A stretch of 15,684 bases of DNA from Hyphomicrobiales bacterium (GTDB lineage: Bacteria; Pseudomonadota; Alphaproteobacteria; Rhizobiales; Aestuariivirgaceae). Shown one piece after another: positions 1-6,391 of this stretch (position 1 is its first letter; each line of letters starts with the position of its first letter). The notes beneath the pieces are model-generated. The model made no database searches. It was not told the origin of the DNA and saw nothing but the letters and a program-made list of their open reading frames with translations. The position numbers and the translations under genes were made by a program. The DNA lies in assembly GCA_025356765.1 (NCBI GenBank), contig JANXRO010000147.1:1-15684 (forward strand), in the 5' to 3' direction.

Positions 1-416
1 CGTATCATCCGCGCGATCAGCGGACGAATGGGTGCAGGCGCTCCGGCAAAAAATTGGTATGGCCCTTTCCAAAAATTTTCATCACGCAGCCAACGAATAT
101 TCATTGATAGGAAATAAAAATGTTCTTCCAACATCCGTGCAATAGCCCAACCGTTGGCAAGTTTAGCATCATCATAACCACCAGTAAAATCAATGTGATA
201 TACTGTTTCAAGATGTTTTTGGATGAAGTGAGAATCAGCGATCAATTTTCCCCCGTCTTGCAAATAGGGCGCTTTGCCTTTTGGTGCTTTTCCAAAGTTC
301 ATTTTTGTAACTTCGAAAGGCAGCTCTGACATTTTCAGCAACACTAAAGCCTTAATACAAAATGGGCTGCCATCAGGCAAGCCGAAATGGGGACCGAAAA
401 CTGAAAGTTGTAACAT
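1..416 (-). CDS. Metaxin/FAX-type glutathione S-transferase, partial (C-terminus outside window)
   Basis: Reading leftward from an ATG at 416, the frame is open for 138 codons and leaves the window at base 1, so only the N-terminal part is present. A strong ribosome site (GGAGGA, 422-427) fixes the start. The thioredoxin-like GST N-domain is clear: FGPHFGLPDGSPFCIKA (residues 7-23, with Cys20 where the catalytic residue would sit), then PKGKAPYLQDGGKLIADS (45-62), the cis-Pro and Glu/Asp-Ser glutathione-site region, and a following helix that begins the all-alpha C-domain. This pattern matches the Tom37/metaxin/failed-axon (FAX) branch of GSTs. Bacterial members are soluble and poorly characterised; a detoxification or dehalogenation role is inferred, not shown. 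It is divergent from a WYL-domain regulator with a palindrome between them, so control by that regulator is likely. Family assignment is fairly sure; substrate unknown. Confidence 0.82.
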   Translation of the reverse strand, partial: MLQLSVFGPHFGLPDGSPFCIKALVLLKMSELPFEVTKMNFGKAPKGKAPYLQDGGKLIADSHFIQKHLETVYHIDFTGGYDDAKLANGWAIARMLEEHFYFLSMNIRWLRDENFWKGPYQFFAGAPAPIRPLIARMI

Positions 417-444
417 AATGTTCCTCCGTTATTTTTAGGCTATA

Positions 445-476
445 CTGACATGCTGCTGACAACATGGTGTCAGCAG
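445..476. promoter_or_regulatory. Likely operator: palindrome with an extra direct half-site between GST and WYL regulator
   Basis: Positions 453-461 (CTGCTGACA) and 468-476 (TGTCAGCAG) are perfect 9-bp inverted arms around a 6-bp spacer. A further CTGACA lies at 445-450, exactly 11 bp upstream of the CTGACA at 456-461, giving three half-sites spaced about one helical turn apart. The element fills the short divergent interval and lies about 20-50 bases ahead of the regulator's start. A TATACT at 441-446 could be a -10 element for the regulator. The sequence shows the repeats; binding by the adjacent WYL protein and autoregulation are inference. Confidence 0.7.
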
Positions 477-495
477 TGTTATGTTAAGAGAAAAA

Positions 496-1185
496 ATGAG
501 AAGAGCAGACCGCCTTTTAAAAGTCATCCAACTTTTGCGTCGCCACCGAAGGCCAGTGACAGGTCAGCACATGGCTGAAGAGCTGGAAGTTTCGCTGCGC
601 ACGCTTTATCGCGATATGGCTGATTTGATAACCGACGGCGTGCCCATTCGGGGCGAGGCGGGCGTGGGTTATGTGTTGGGCGAGGGCTATGACCTGCCAC
701 CCATGATGTTCAACGCTGATGAATTAGACGCGGTGATGTTGGGCCTAAGCTGGGTTGCAAGGCGTGGTGACCAAACCTTGCAGCGCGCTGCCGCAGACAC
801 AGTTGCAAAAATTGGAACGGTGTTGCCGCAACATTTGCGGGCTTATTTTTATGATGCCCCTTTGATAACCCCGCCCACATTTAACCAAACCAAGGAAAGC
901 ATAGATTTGGCCGCTATACGCAAAGCCATTCGCACTCAAGCCAAGGTTAAAATTGAATATCAGGACGAATTGCAAAAGCCTTCTTCGCGCGTGATTTGGC
1001 CGATTGCCATTTCATATTTTGATGCCCAACGATTGATCGTGGCGTGGTGCGAATTGCGCGTGGGTTTCAGGCATTTCAGATCTGATCGTGTTTTGGCAAT
1101 GACGGTGCTGGAAGAAAAATATCGTGAGCCACGCTTAAAGCTTTTGGCCCAATGGAAAGACGATAGAAAGCGCGAGGCTTTATAA
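496..1185 (+). CDS. YafY-type transcriptional regulator (DeoR-like HTH plus WYL domain)
   Basis: This 229-residue protein begins MRRADRLLKVIQLLRR, the usual opening of the YafY/YobV family. It has an N-terminal winged helix-turn-helix (about residues 6-60; VTGQHMAEELEVSLRTLYRD contains the recognition helix, followed by the wing GEAGVGYVLGEGYDLPP). A WYL ligand-sensing domain covers about 130-215, with the typical core IVAWCELRVGFRHFRSDRV. I chose ATG 496, not ATG 481: AAGAGA at 486-491 is well spaced for it, 481 has no ribosome site, and homologues start with this motif. It faces the GST gene across a palindrome, which suggests an effector-responsive repressor or activator of that gene and itself. 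Its stop codon abuts and overlaps the tail of purN, which is convergent. The effector is unknown. Confidence 0.9.
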   Translation: MRRADRLLKVIQLLRRHRRPVTGQHMAEELEVSLRTLYRDMADLITDGVPIRGEAGVGYVLGEGYDLPPMMFNADELDAVMLGLSWVARRGDQTLQRAAADTVAKIGTVLPQHLRAYFYDAPLITPPTFNQTKESIDLAAIRKAIRTQAKVKIEYQDELQKPSSRVIWPIAISYFDAQRLIVAWCELRVGFRHFRSDRVLAMTVLEEKYREPRLKLLAQWKDDRKREAL

Positions 1186-1752
1186 GCCGCGCGCCACTTT
1201 AGCCAACGCTGCCGGATAAAGCTTATGCTCTTCGATCAGAACGCGGGCGGCCAATGTTTCTGCCGTATCGCCGTTTAGAATTGGCACACGGGCTTGGGCG
1301 ATGACGGGGCCATCATCCAATTCAGGCGTTACATAATGCACAGAACAGCCGGCTTCTTTATCACCCGCATCAATGGCGCGTTGGTGCGTGTGAAGGCCTT
1401 TGTAAAGCGGCAACAGGGAAGGGTGGATGTTGAGCATGCGGCCAGCCCAAGGGATTATCAACACAGTCGTCATAATCCGCATGAAGCCCGCGCATGCGAT
1501 GATGTCGAGATTTTGCGTCTGCAAATAAGCGTTTAAGGCCGCATCGAATTCTTCACGTGTGGCATAATCCTTGTGGTTTACAACATGCGTTGCAATGCCT
1601 TCGCGCGTCGCAATTTTAAGCCCGCCAGCATCTTGCTTGTTTGAAACTACACTTACAATCTTCGCCGGATAATCCGCTATTTTTGCGGCCTGCACCAGCG
1701 CATACATGTTAGAGCCGCCACCCGAAATTAAAACGCCAACGCGTTTTTTCAT
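1180..1752 (-). CDS. purN: Phosphoribosylglycinamide formyltransferase
   Basis: PurN transfers a formyl group from 10-formyl-tetrahydrofolate to GAR, giving FGAR, the third step of de novo purine synthesis in the cytoplasm. The 190-residue protein has the phosphate-binding loop SGGGSN (10-15), GFMRI (89-93), the NIHPSLLP block with catalytic-type Asn108 and His110, and the ELDDGP loop with Asp146, matching E. coli Asn106, His108 and Asp144. The length is slightly below E. coli (212) but full for the family. It follows purM with a 4-bp ATGA overlap, so the two are translationally coupled. At the other end its TAA and the regulator's TAA are back to back in TTATAA (1180-1185), leaving no intergenic space. 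No separate promoter is visible. Confident call. Confidence 0.97.
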   Translation of the reverse strand: MKKRVGVLISGGGSNMYALVQAAKIADYPAKIVSVVSNKQDAGGLKIATREGIATHVVNHKDYATREEFDAALNAYLQTQNLDIIACAGFMRIMTTVLIIPWAGRMLNIHPSLLPLYKGLHTHQRAIDAGDKEAGCSVHYVTPELDDGPVIAQARVPILNGDTAETLAARVLIEEHKLYPAALAKVARGL

Positions 1753-2831
1753 TCCGATAAAGAACCTGAATAAGCCACTTGTGCTTCTTTGCCTTTGCGT
1801 TTGCGAAGCGTGCCCAGCACAACAACGGTTTCGCCTGCGCGTTTAAAGCCCGTGGCCACGGCTTTTGCATCTTTGGCTTTTACCACAACAATCATGCCAA
1901 TGCCGCAATTGAACGTGCGCAACATTTCTGCTTCAGCAACGCCACCAGTTTTTTGCAACCATTGAAACACAGGCAAGAATGGCACTTGGGTCAAATCAAT
2001 TTCTGCCACTGTAGCTTTTGGCAAAACGCGTGGGATATTTTCAGTAAAGCCACCGCCCGTGATATGGGCAAATGCTTTGATGCTCGAATGTTTTTTCAAC
2101 ATCTTCAGAATAGATTTCACGTAAATGCGTGTGGGAGTCAGCAAAGCTTGGGCAACTGTTTGGCCTTTTGCAAAAGGTGCTGCATCATTCAATTTCAATC
2201 CACTCACATCCACAATTTTACGAATGAGAGAATAGCCGTTGGAATGTGGGCCAGTTGAACCTAAGCCTAAAATAACATCGCCAGCCTTTACATCTTGAGC
2301 AGGCAAAATCTTTTTGCGTTCCACTGCACCCACCGCAAAACCAGCAAGGTCATAATCCCCACCATGATACATGCCGGGCATTTCTGCAGTTTCGCCGCCA
2401 ACCAATGCACAGCCCGCTTGTTTGCAGCCATCTGCAATGCCTGCAATCACATCCCGCGCGGCTAAAATATCAAGTTTGCCCGTGGCATAATAATCCAAGA
2501 AGAATAATGGTTCAGCCCCTTGCACGACGAGATCATTGACCGACATGGCAACCAAATCGATGCCCACACCGCGATGCATTTTGGCATCAATGGCCAGCTT
2601 TAGTTTTGTGCCGACACCATCGTTGGCGGCCACCAAAACCGGGTCTTTAAACCCGCAGGCCTTCAAATCAAACAAACCACCAAAGCCGCCCAGCGATGGA
2701 TTAGACCCCTTGCGGCGGGTTGATTTGGCCAGTGGCTTGATCAGTTCCACCAGATCATTACCAGCGGTAATATCCACACCTGCGTCTGCATAAGTGAGTG
2801 TGTTTGGAAGTGCTTGTTTAGGCTGTGCCAT
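1749..2831 (-). CDS. purM: Phosphoribosylformylglycinamidine cyclo-ligase (AIR synthetase)
   Basis: PurM closes the imidazole ring: FGAM plus ATP gives AIR, the fifth step of purine synthesis. The 360-residue protein shows the full family signature: YADAGVDI near the N-terminus (14-21), ATP-site DGVGTK (71-76), DLVAMSVND (92-100), GGETAEMPG (145-153), GLGSTGPHSNG (189-199) and HITGGGFTENIPRVLP (256-271). Length is close to the usual 345-360. It is the first gene of a purM-purN pair read leftward; homologous pairs occur in many proteobacteria. The start at 2831 keeps the usual N-terminal extension, though the ribosome site is weak (a distant AAGG). The 78-bp interval to the divergent DUF2066 gene must hold its promoter, which I cannot place reliably. 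Confidence 0.97.
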   Translation of the reverse strand: MAQPKQALPNTLTYADAGVDITAGNDLVELIKPLAKSTRRKGSNPSLGGFGGLFDLKACGFKDPVLVAANDGVGTKLKLAIDAKMHRGVGIDLVAMSVNDLVVQGAEPLFFLDYYATGKLDILAARDVIAGIADGCKQAGCALVGGETAEMPGMYHGGDYDLAGFAVGAVERKKILPAQDVKAGDVILGLGSTGPHSNGYSLIRKIVDVSGLKLNDAAPFAKGQTVAQALLTPTRIYVKSILKMLKKHSSIKAFAHITGGGFTENIPRVLPKATVAEIDLTQVPFLPVFQWLQKTGGVAEAEMLRTFNCGIGMIVVVKAKDAKAVATGFKRAGETVVVLGTLRKRKGKEAQVAYSGSLSE

Positions 2832-2909
2832 GCCGCTAGTTTGCCTTAAAAATGTGATATGCGTGTTCTCTAGATAGATTCTGAACCAGAATAAAGCCCA
2901 AAGAAATTG

Positions 2910-3998
2910 ATGAATTTTTTCAAGTTAAATACTTTTGCAATGCTGCTTGTTTTTGGCCTTGGCCATGCTTTTGCTGCTGGCCCCGTTGAAACCAGCCCCT
3001 ATGCTGTGCAGGGCGTTGAGATGGATGAAACTGATATAAGCGCCGCAGCTGCCAAAGAAAAAGCCTTGGTGGATGTGCAGATAAAAGCCTTGGCTGATTT
3101 GGGTGAGACATTGGGTGGTTCTGATGTTGCTGCTTCGTTTGCAAAGCTTGATGCAAAACAGGTGTTGCCGCTTTTAAAATCTTTATCGATCGAGCAAGAA
3201 ATTATAAGCCCGGGCCGCTATCAGGGAAAATTCACCGTGCGGTTTTTGCCAGATAAATTAAAGCCATTGCTGGAAAACTTAGGCGTGAAATTGCCAGTCG
3301 AGCAGGGCCCCTCGATGTTGGTTATTCCAGTTTGGACTGTTGATGGCAAAACCGTTGTCTGGGATGATAATCCTTGGCGCAAAGCGTGGCTTGATCTGAA
3401 CGCAGCACAAGCGCAAATCCCTTTAATTATTCCATTGGGCGACCAAGAAGACGCTTCAACCCTGTCGCCCCAAGAGGCCGCTGAAAACAATGCGGTGAAG
3501 CTTGAGGCCATTCGCAGGCGTTATGATGTGAAAACCATATTGGTGGCCTTTGCCGAACCCGTTGCCGGCGGCGGCGTTCATGCCAAGATGATTGGCACAT
3601 CGCCGTTGGGCAAGATGACATTCGATAAAATCTATACGGCCGACACAGGTATGCTGAACGATTCCGCATCCTTGGGTGCACAACGCATCCACCAAGTGAT
3701 GATTGAAAAATTCAAATCTGATATGGCGAAAATTATTGCCGCCAAAAATGCCGCCTCTGGGCCTTTGAGCATTGCTGTTGCAATTCCATTTAACGGCCCA
3801 TCTGAATGGAATGGTTTGCGGGCGCGCATTCTTTCAACACCAGGCGTTTTGGGTGTGGATGTAACATCGCTTGATGCCCAAGGTGCGGCAGCGCAGGTTA
3901 AATATTCAGGCTCGGTTGATGATGTGGCAAATTCGCTGCAGGCAACGGGCCTTCGTTTGACACGAACAGGTGGTTTTTGGGTGATTAGTGCTTATTAA
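2910..3998 (+). CDS. DUF2066 domain protein, predicted secreted
   Basis: This 362-residue protein starts with a signal peptide: basic/hydrophobic MNFFKLNTFAMLLVFGLGHA ending in an AFA-A cleavage site near residue 22. The mature part opens with SPYAVQGVEMDETDISAAAA and carries the GRYQGKFTVRFLPDKLKPLL segment typical of DUF2066, followed by a domain rich in alternating hydrophobic stretches (SMLVIPVWTVDGKTVVWDDN; KTILVAFAEP) and a C-terminal alpha/beta repeat-like tail. No catalytic motif is evident and no cysteines occur in the mature chain. DUF2066 proteins have no established function; an envelope role is inferred from the signal peptide and from the downstream lipid-enzyme and membrane-permease genes. 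I chose ATG 2910; a TTG directly before it (2907) is a less likely start. It leads the plus-strand run, divergent from purM. Confidence 0.82.
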   Translation: MNFFKLNTFAMLLVFGLGHAFAAGPVETSPYAVQGVEMDETDISAAAAKEKALVDVQIKALADLGETLGGSDVAASFAKLDAKQVLPLLKSLSIEQEIISPGRYQGKFTVRFLPDKLKPLLENLGVKLPVEQGPSMLVIPVWTVDGKTVVWDDNPWRKAWLDLNAAQAQIPLIIPLGDQEDASTLSPQEAAENNAVKLEAIRRRYDVKTILVAFAEPVAGGGVHAKMIGTSPLGKMTFDKIYTADTGMLNDSASLGAQRIHQVMIEKFKSDMAKIIAAKNAASGPLSIAVAIPFNGPSEWNGLRARILSTPGVLGVDVTSLDAQGAAAQVKYSGSVDDVANSLQATGLRLTRTGGFWVISAY

Positions 3999-4032
3999 AA
4001 AGTGCATGCACGAAGCTTCGGGGGGCTGAAAC

Positions 4033-4587
4033 GTGAATTCTACAATGAACATCCCAAATCTGATCACCATTGGCCGCATTCTGCTGGTGCCAGTGACAAT
4101 CTGGTTTTTGATCTCGGGTGATTTTGTTGCTGCTTTCGGCGTGTTTCTGATTGCTGGCATAAGTGATGGTTTAGATGGCTGGCTTGCCAGGGCCACGGGC
4201 ACGCAATCAGAGCTTGGCGCTTATTTAGACCCCATTGCCGATAAGGCCTTGCTGGTTTCAACCTATGCCACGCTGGGTGTTATAAAAATATTGCCAGCGT
4301 GGCTGGTAATCGCCGTTATCACCCGCGACATTTTGATTGTGGGTGGCGTTGTGTTGCTGCGCTTGATGGATAGACCCATTGAAGTGAAACCCTTGTTTAT
4401 CAGCAAGGCCAACACGGTTTTGCAAATTGCCTTTGTGGTCTGTGTGCTGGGTTTGCTCAGCTTGGGCTGGCAGGCGGGGCTGTTCATGGCTTTGGCACCC
4501 TATGCTGTTTTAGCACTGACAGGTTTTTCGGGCTTGGGCTATATGATGGCGTGGCTTAAACTTATGAACGGACCAACAAACGCATGA
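4033..4587 (+). CDS. CDP-alcohol phosphatidyltransferase family membrane protein (PgsA/cardiolipin-synthase-like)
   Basis: A 184-residue integral membrane enzyme of phospholipid synthesis that swaps CMP on a CDP-activated lipid for an alcohol. The complete active-site motif DGx2ARx8Gx3Dx3D is visible as Asp48-Gly49, Ala52-Arg53, Gly62, Asp66 and Asp70, the metal-binding aspartates. NIPNLITIGRILLVP at the N-terminus resembles PgsA. About five to six hydrophobic helices follow (for example FLISGDFVAAFGVFLIAGI; AWLVIAVITRDILIVGGVVL; ALAPYAVLALTGFSGLGYMM). The acceptor (glycerol-3-phosphate, phosphatidylglycerol or other) cannot be told from sequence alone. I kept the GTG start at 4033 because a G-rich tract (4020-4025) is spaced 7 bp before it; ATG 4045 is an alternative. 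It overlaps the next gene by 4 bp. Confidence 0.88.
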   Translation: MNSTMNIPNLITIGRILLVPVTIWFLISGDFVAAFGVFLIAGISDGLDGWLARATGTQSELGAYLDPIADKALLVSTYATLGVIKILPAWLVIAVITRDILIVGGVVLLRLMDRPIEVKPLFISKANTVLQIAFVVCVLGLLSLGWQAGLFMALAPYAVLALTGFSGLGYMMAWLKLMNGPTNA

Positions 4588-5663
4588 CAATATCAAAGCA
4601 GATAGGCTTTTGGTTGGCCGCACTTGTGCTGTTCATTTTATTTTTATGGTATCTGCAAGACATCATTCTGCCTTTCGTTGCCGGTTTCGTTTTGGCTTAT
4701 TTTCTTGATCCGGTGGCCGATCGATTGGAAAAAATGGGCCTTCCGCGTATTGCTGCCACGGCGGTAATTCTGTTGGCGTTTTTGTTTGTGTTGGTAGCCA
4801 CCGCCATTTTGGTGGTGCCCGTGTTTGCTGATACGGTTGTGAAACTTGGCGCAAACGTTCCGGCTTTGATGAAACAATTGGCTGTGACAGCAAACGACTT
4901 GGCACCACAAACATTGAAAGATTATTTGAACGACAGTGGTGCCGATATTCAGGGCAAGGTTACTGGCTTTGCAGGCACAGCAACGCTTTGGCTTGTGGGC
5001 CAGTTTTCAACATTGCTTTCAGGCGGCCGCGCGTTGATCAACACGGCATCCATCATGGTGATCACCCCCATTGTGGCGTTTTATCTTCTGGCGGATTGGG
5101 ACCATCTTGTAGCCCAGATTGATGCGTGGCTTCCGCGTGACCATGTGGAAGATGTGCGCGCCATTGCACGCGATGTTGATCAATCAATGGCTGGCTATAT
5201 TCGCGGCCAAGGCCTTGTGTGCATTATTCTTGCGCTGTTTTATGCGCTGGGCCTTTATCTGGTTGGATTGAAATCTGGTATTGCCATCGGAATGGCCACC
5301 GGGTTGATGACATTCATTCCCTATATCGGCGCGCTGTTGGGCGGGGCCACTGCGATTGGTGTTGGTCTCTTACAATTTTGGCCAAACAACGAAGTGCAAA
5401 TTTTTGCTGTGATCGGTGTTTTTGTGGTCGGCCAGTTTATTGAGGGCAATTTTCTGTCTCCCAAATTGGTGGGTGGCTCAATCGGTTTGCACCCTGTGTG
5501 GTTGATGTTTGCCTTGTTCGCCTTCAGCTATATCTTCGGCATTATGGGGCTTTTGCTGGCTGTGCCCATGGCTGCCACAACGGCAGTGTTTGTGCGCCAT
5601 GGGCTTGCCCGATATTTGCGCAGCAAGCTTTATACTGGCGTTGCAAAAGCCAAGCATGACTAA
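4584..5663 (+). CDS. AI-2E family transporter (PerM-like permease)
   Basis: A 359-residue polytopic protein of the AI-2E/PerM family (about eight membrane helices). Two helices lie at the N-terminus (GFWLAALVLFILFLWYL, then PFVAGFVLAYFLDPVADRLE), a third follows in AVILLAFLFVLVATAILVVP, then a soluble, amphipathic middle (about 85-150) and the conserved C-terminal half: DVDQSMAGYIRGQ, FIPYIGALLGG, and LSPKLVGGSIGLHPVWLMFA followed by GLLLAVPMAA. Members have been linked to autoinducer-2 export and to Na+/H+ antiport, but the substrate of most is unknown, so no transport specificity is claimed. The start overlaps the preceding gene (ATGA) and its end overlaps hdaA by 8 bp, indicating one transcript and coupled translation. 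Confidence 0.92.
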   Translation: MTISKQIGFWLAALVLFILFLWYLQDIILPFVAGFVLAYFLDPVADRLEKMGLPRIAATAVILLAFLFVLVATAILVVPVFADTVVKLGANVPALMKQLAVTANDLAPQTLKDYLNDSGADIQGKVTGFAGTATLWLVGQFSTLLSGGRALINTASIMVITPIVAFYLLADWDHLVAQIDAWLPRDHVEDVRAIARDVDQSMAGYIRGQGLVCIILALFYALGLYLVGLKSGIAIGMATGLMTFIPYIGALLGGATAIGVGLLQFWPNNEVQIFAVIGVFVVGQFIEGNFLSPKLVGGSIGLHPVWLMFALFAFSYIFGIMGLLLAVPMAATTAVFVRHGLARYLRSKLYTGVAKAKHD

Positions 5664-6345
5664 GCCACAACAGCTTTTGCTTGATCTGCCACACCGGGCA
5701 TCATTGGCGCGTGATGACTTTTTAGTAACCGATGCCAATGCCGCGGCGGTGGCTTTGATAGACCAATGGCCCGATTGGCCCACTCACGGCGCAATTTTGG
5801 TGGGGCCAGAAGGTTCGGGCAAAAGCCATTTGGCGCAAGTATGGCAAAAGAAATCCAATGCAGAGATCGTTGAAACGGAAGCTTTGGCCACAGATCGATT
5901 GCAACATGGCAACCACGCCATGTGCGTTGAAAATCTTATGGCGGGAAAGTTTGATGAAACAGCGTTGTTTCATGCGCTTAACCTGGCGCGGCAAAATCAG
6001 GGATCCATTTTAATCACGGCGCGTGAATGGCCGCAGTACAATGCAATCAAATTACCAGATTTGGTGTCTCGTTTGCGGGCTTTGCCAGCCGTTAATATTC
6101 TGCCGCCTGATGACCAATTGTTGCGCGGGGTGTTGGTGAAATTATTCGCTGATCGCCAAATCAATGTGGATGAAGCTTTGATCAGCTATCTTATTTTGCG
6201 CATGCCGCGTTCATTGGCAGCGGCGCGGCAATTGGTGGATGTGATCGACACACAAGCCCTTGTTGAAAAGGCCGAAGTGACACGACCATTTGTGGCCCAT
6301 GTGTTAACAGATTTCCTTGGGCCAGATTTATTTACGACAGATTGA
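5656..6345 (+). CDS. hdaA: DnaA-related regulatory inactivator HdaA
   Basis: This 229-residue protein is a DnaA homologue with the AAA+ region only and no C-terminal DNA-binding domain. Hda-type proteins bind the DNA polymerase sliding clamp and stimulate ATP hydrolysis by DnaA, switching off re-initiation. Visible features are the N-terminal clamp-binding motif QLLLDL (6-11) inside QQLLLDLPHRASLARDDFLV, a Walker A loop GPEGSGKS (50-57), an arginine-finger region SRLRAL (138-143) and the C-terminal lid helix RMPRSLAAARQLVDVID (182-198). The Walker B region reads CVENLM, with Glu in place of the usual Asp. I chose ATG 5656, which overlaps the permease stop by 8 bp; the frame stays open further upstream, but that part is only the permease in another frame. 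The ppk gene follows 46 bp on. Confidence 0.9.
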   Translation: MTKPQQLLLDLPHRASLARDDFLVTDANAAAVALIDQWPDWPTHGAILVGPEGSGKSHLAQVWQKKSNAEIVETEALATDRLQHGNHAMCVENLMAGKFDETALFHALNLARQNQGSILITAREWPQYNAIKLPDLVSRLRALPAVNILPPDDQLLRGVLVKLFADRQINVDEALISYLILRMPRSLAAARQLVDVIDTQALVEKAEVTRPFVAHVLTDFLGPDLFTTD

Positions 6346-6391
6346 AGAAGGTTTCACGCAATTGTCAAAATCAGATAATACCAAAGCGCAC

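Noticed and set aside
120..329. Plus-strand open frame of 69 codons near the left edge
   Set aside because: It is antisense to the GST frame, which has a strong ribosome site and clear GST motifs; the plus-strand peptide shows no recognisable family.
445..461. Pho-box reading of the TGTCAG repeats (minus strand, 11-bp period) upstream of the GST gene
   Set aside because: The spacing resembles a Pho box, but the final T of each half is missing and a perfect 9-bp inverted repeat explains the sequence better as a site for the adjacent regulator.
1779..2258. Plus-strand open frame of 159 codons
   Set aside because: It lies wholly antisense to purM; composition is rich in Phe/His/Cys as expected of a reverse-strand shadow, and no motif is visible.
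5509..5655. Longer start for hdaA, 49 codons upstream
   Set aside because: The added peptide comes from the permease gene read in another frame; the clamp-motif N-terminus begins naturally at ATG 5656.
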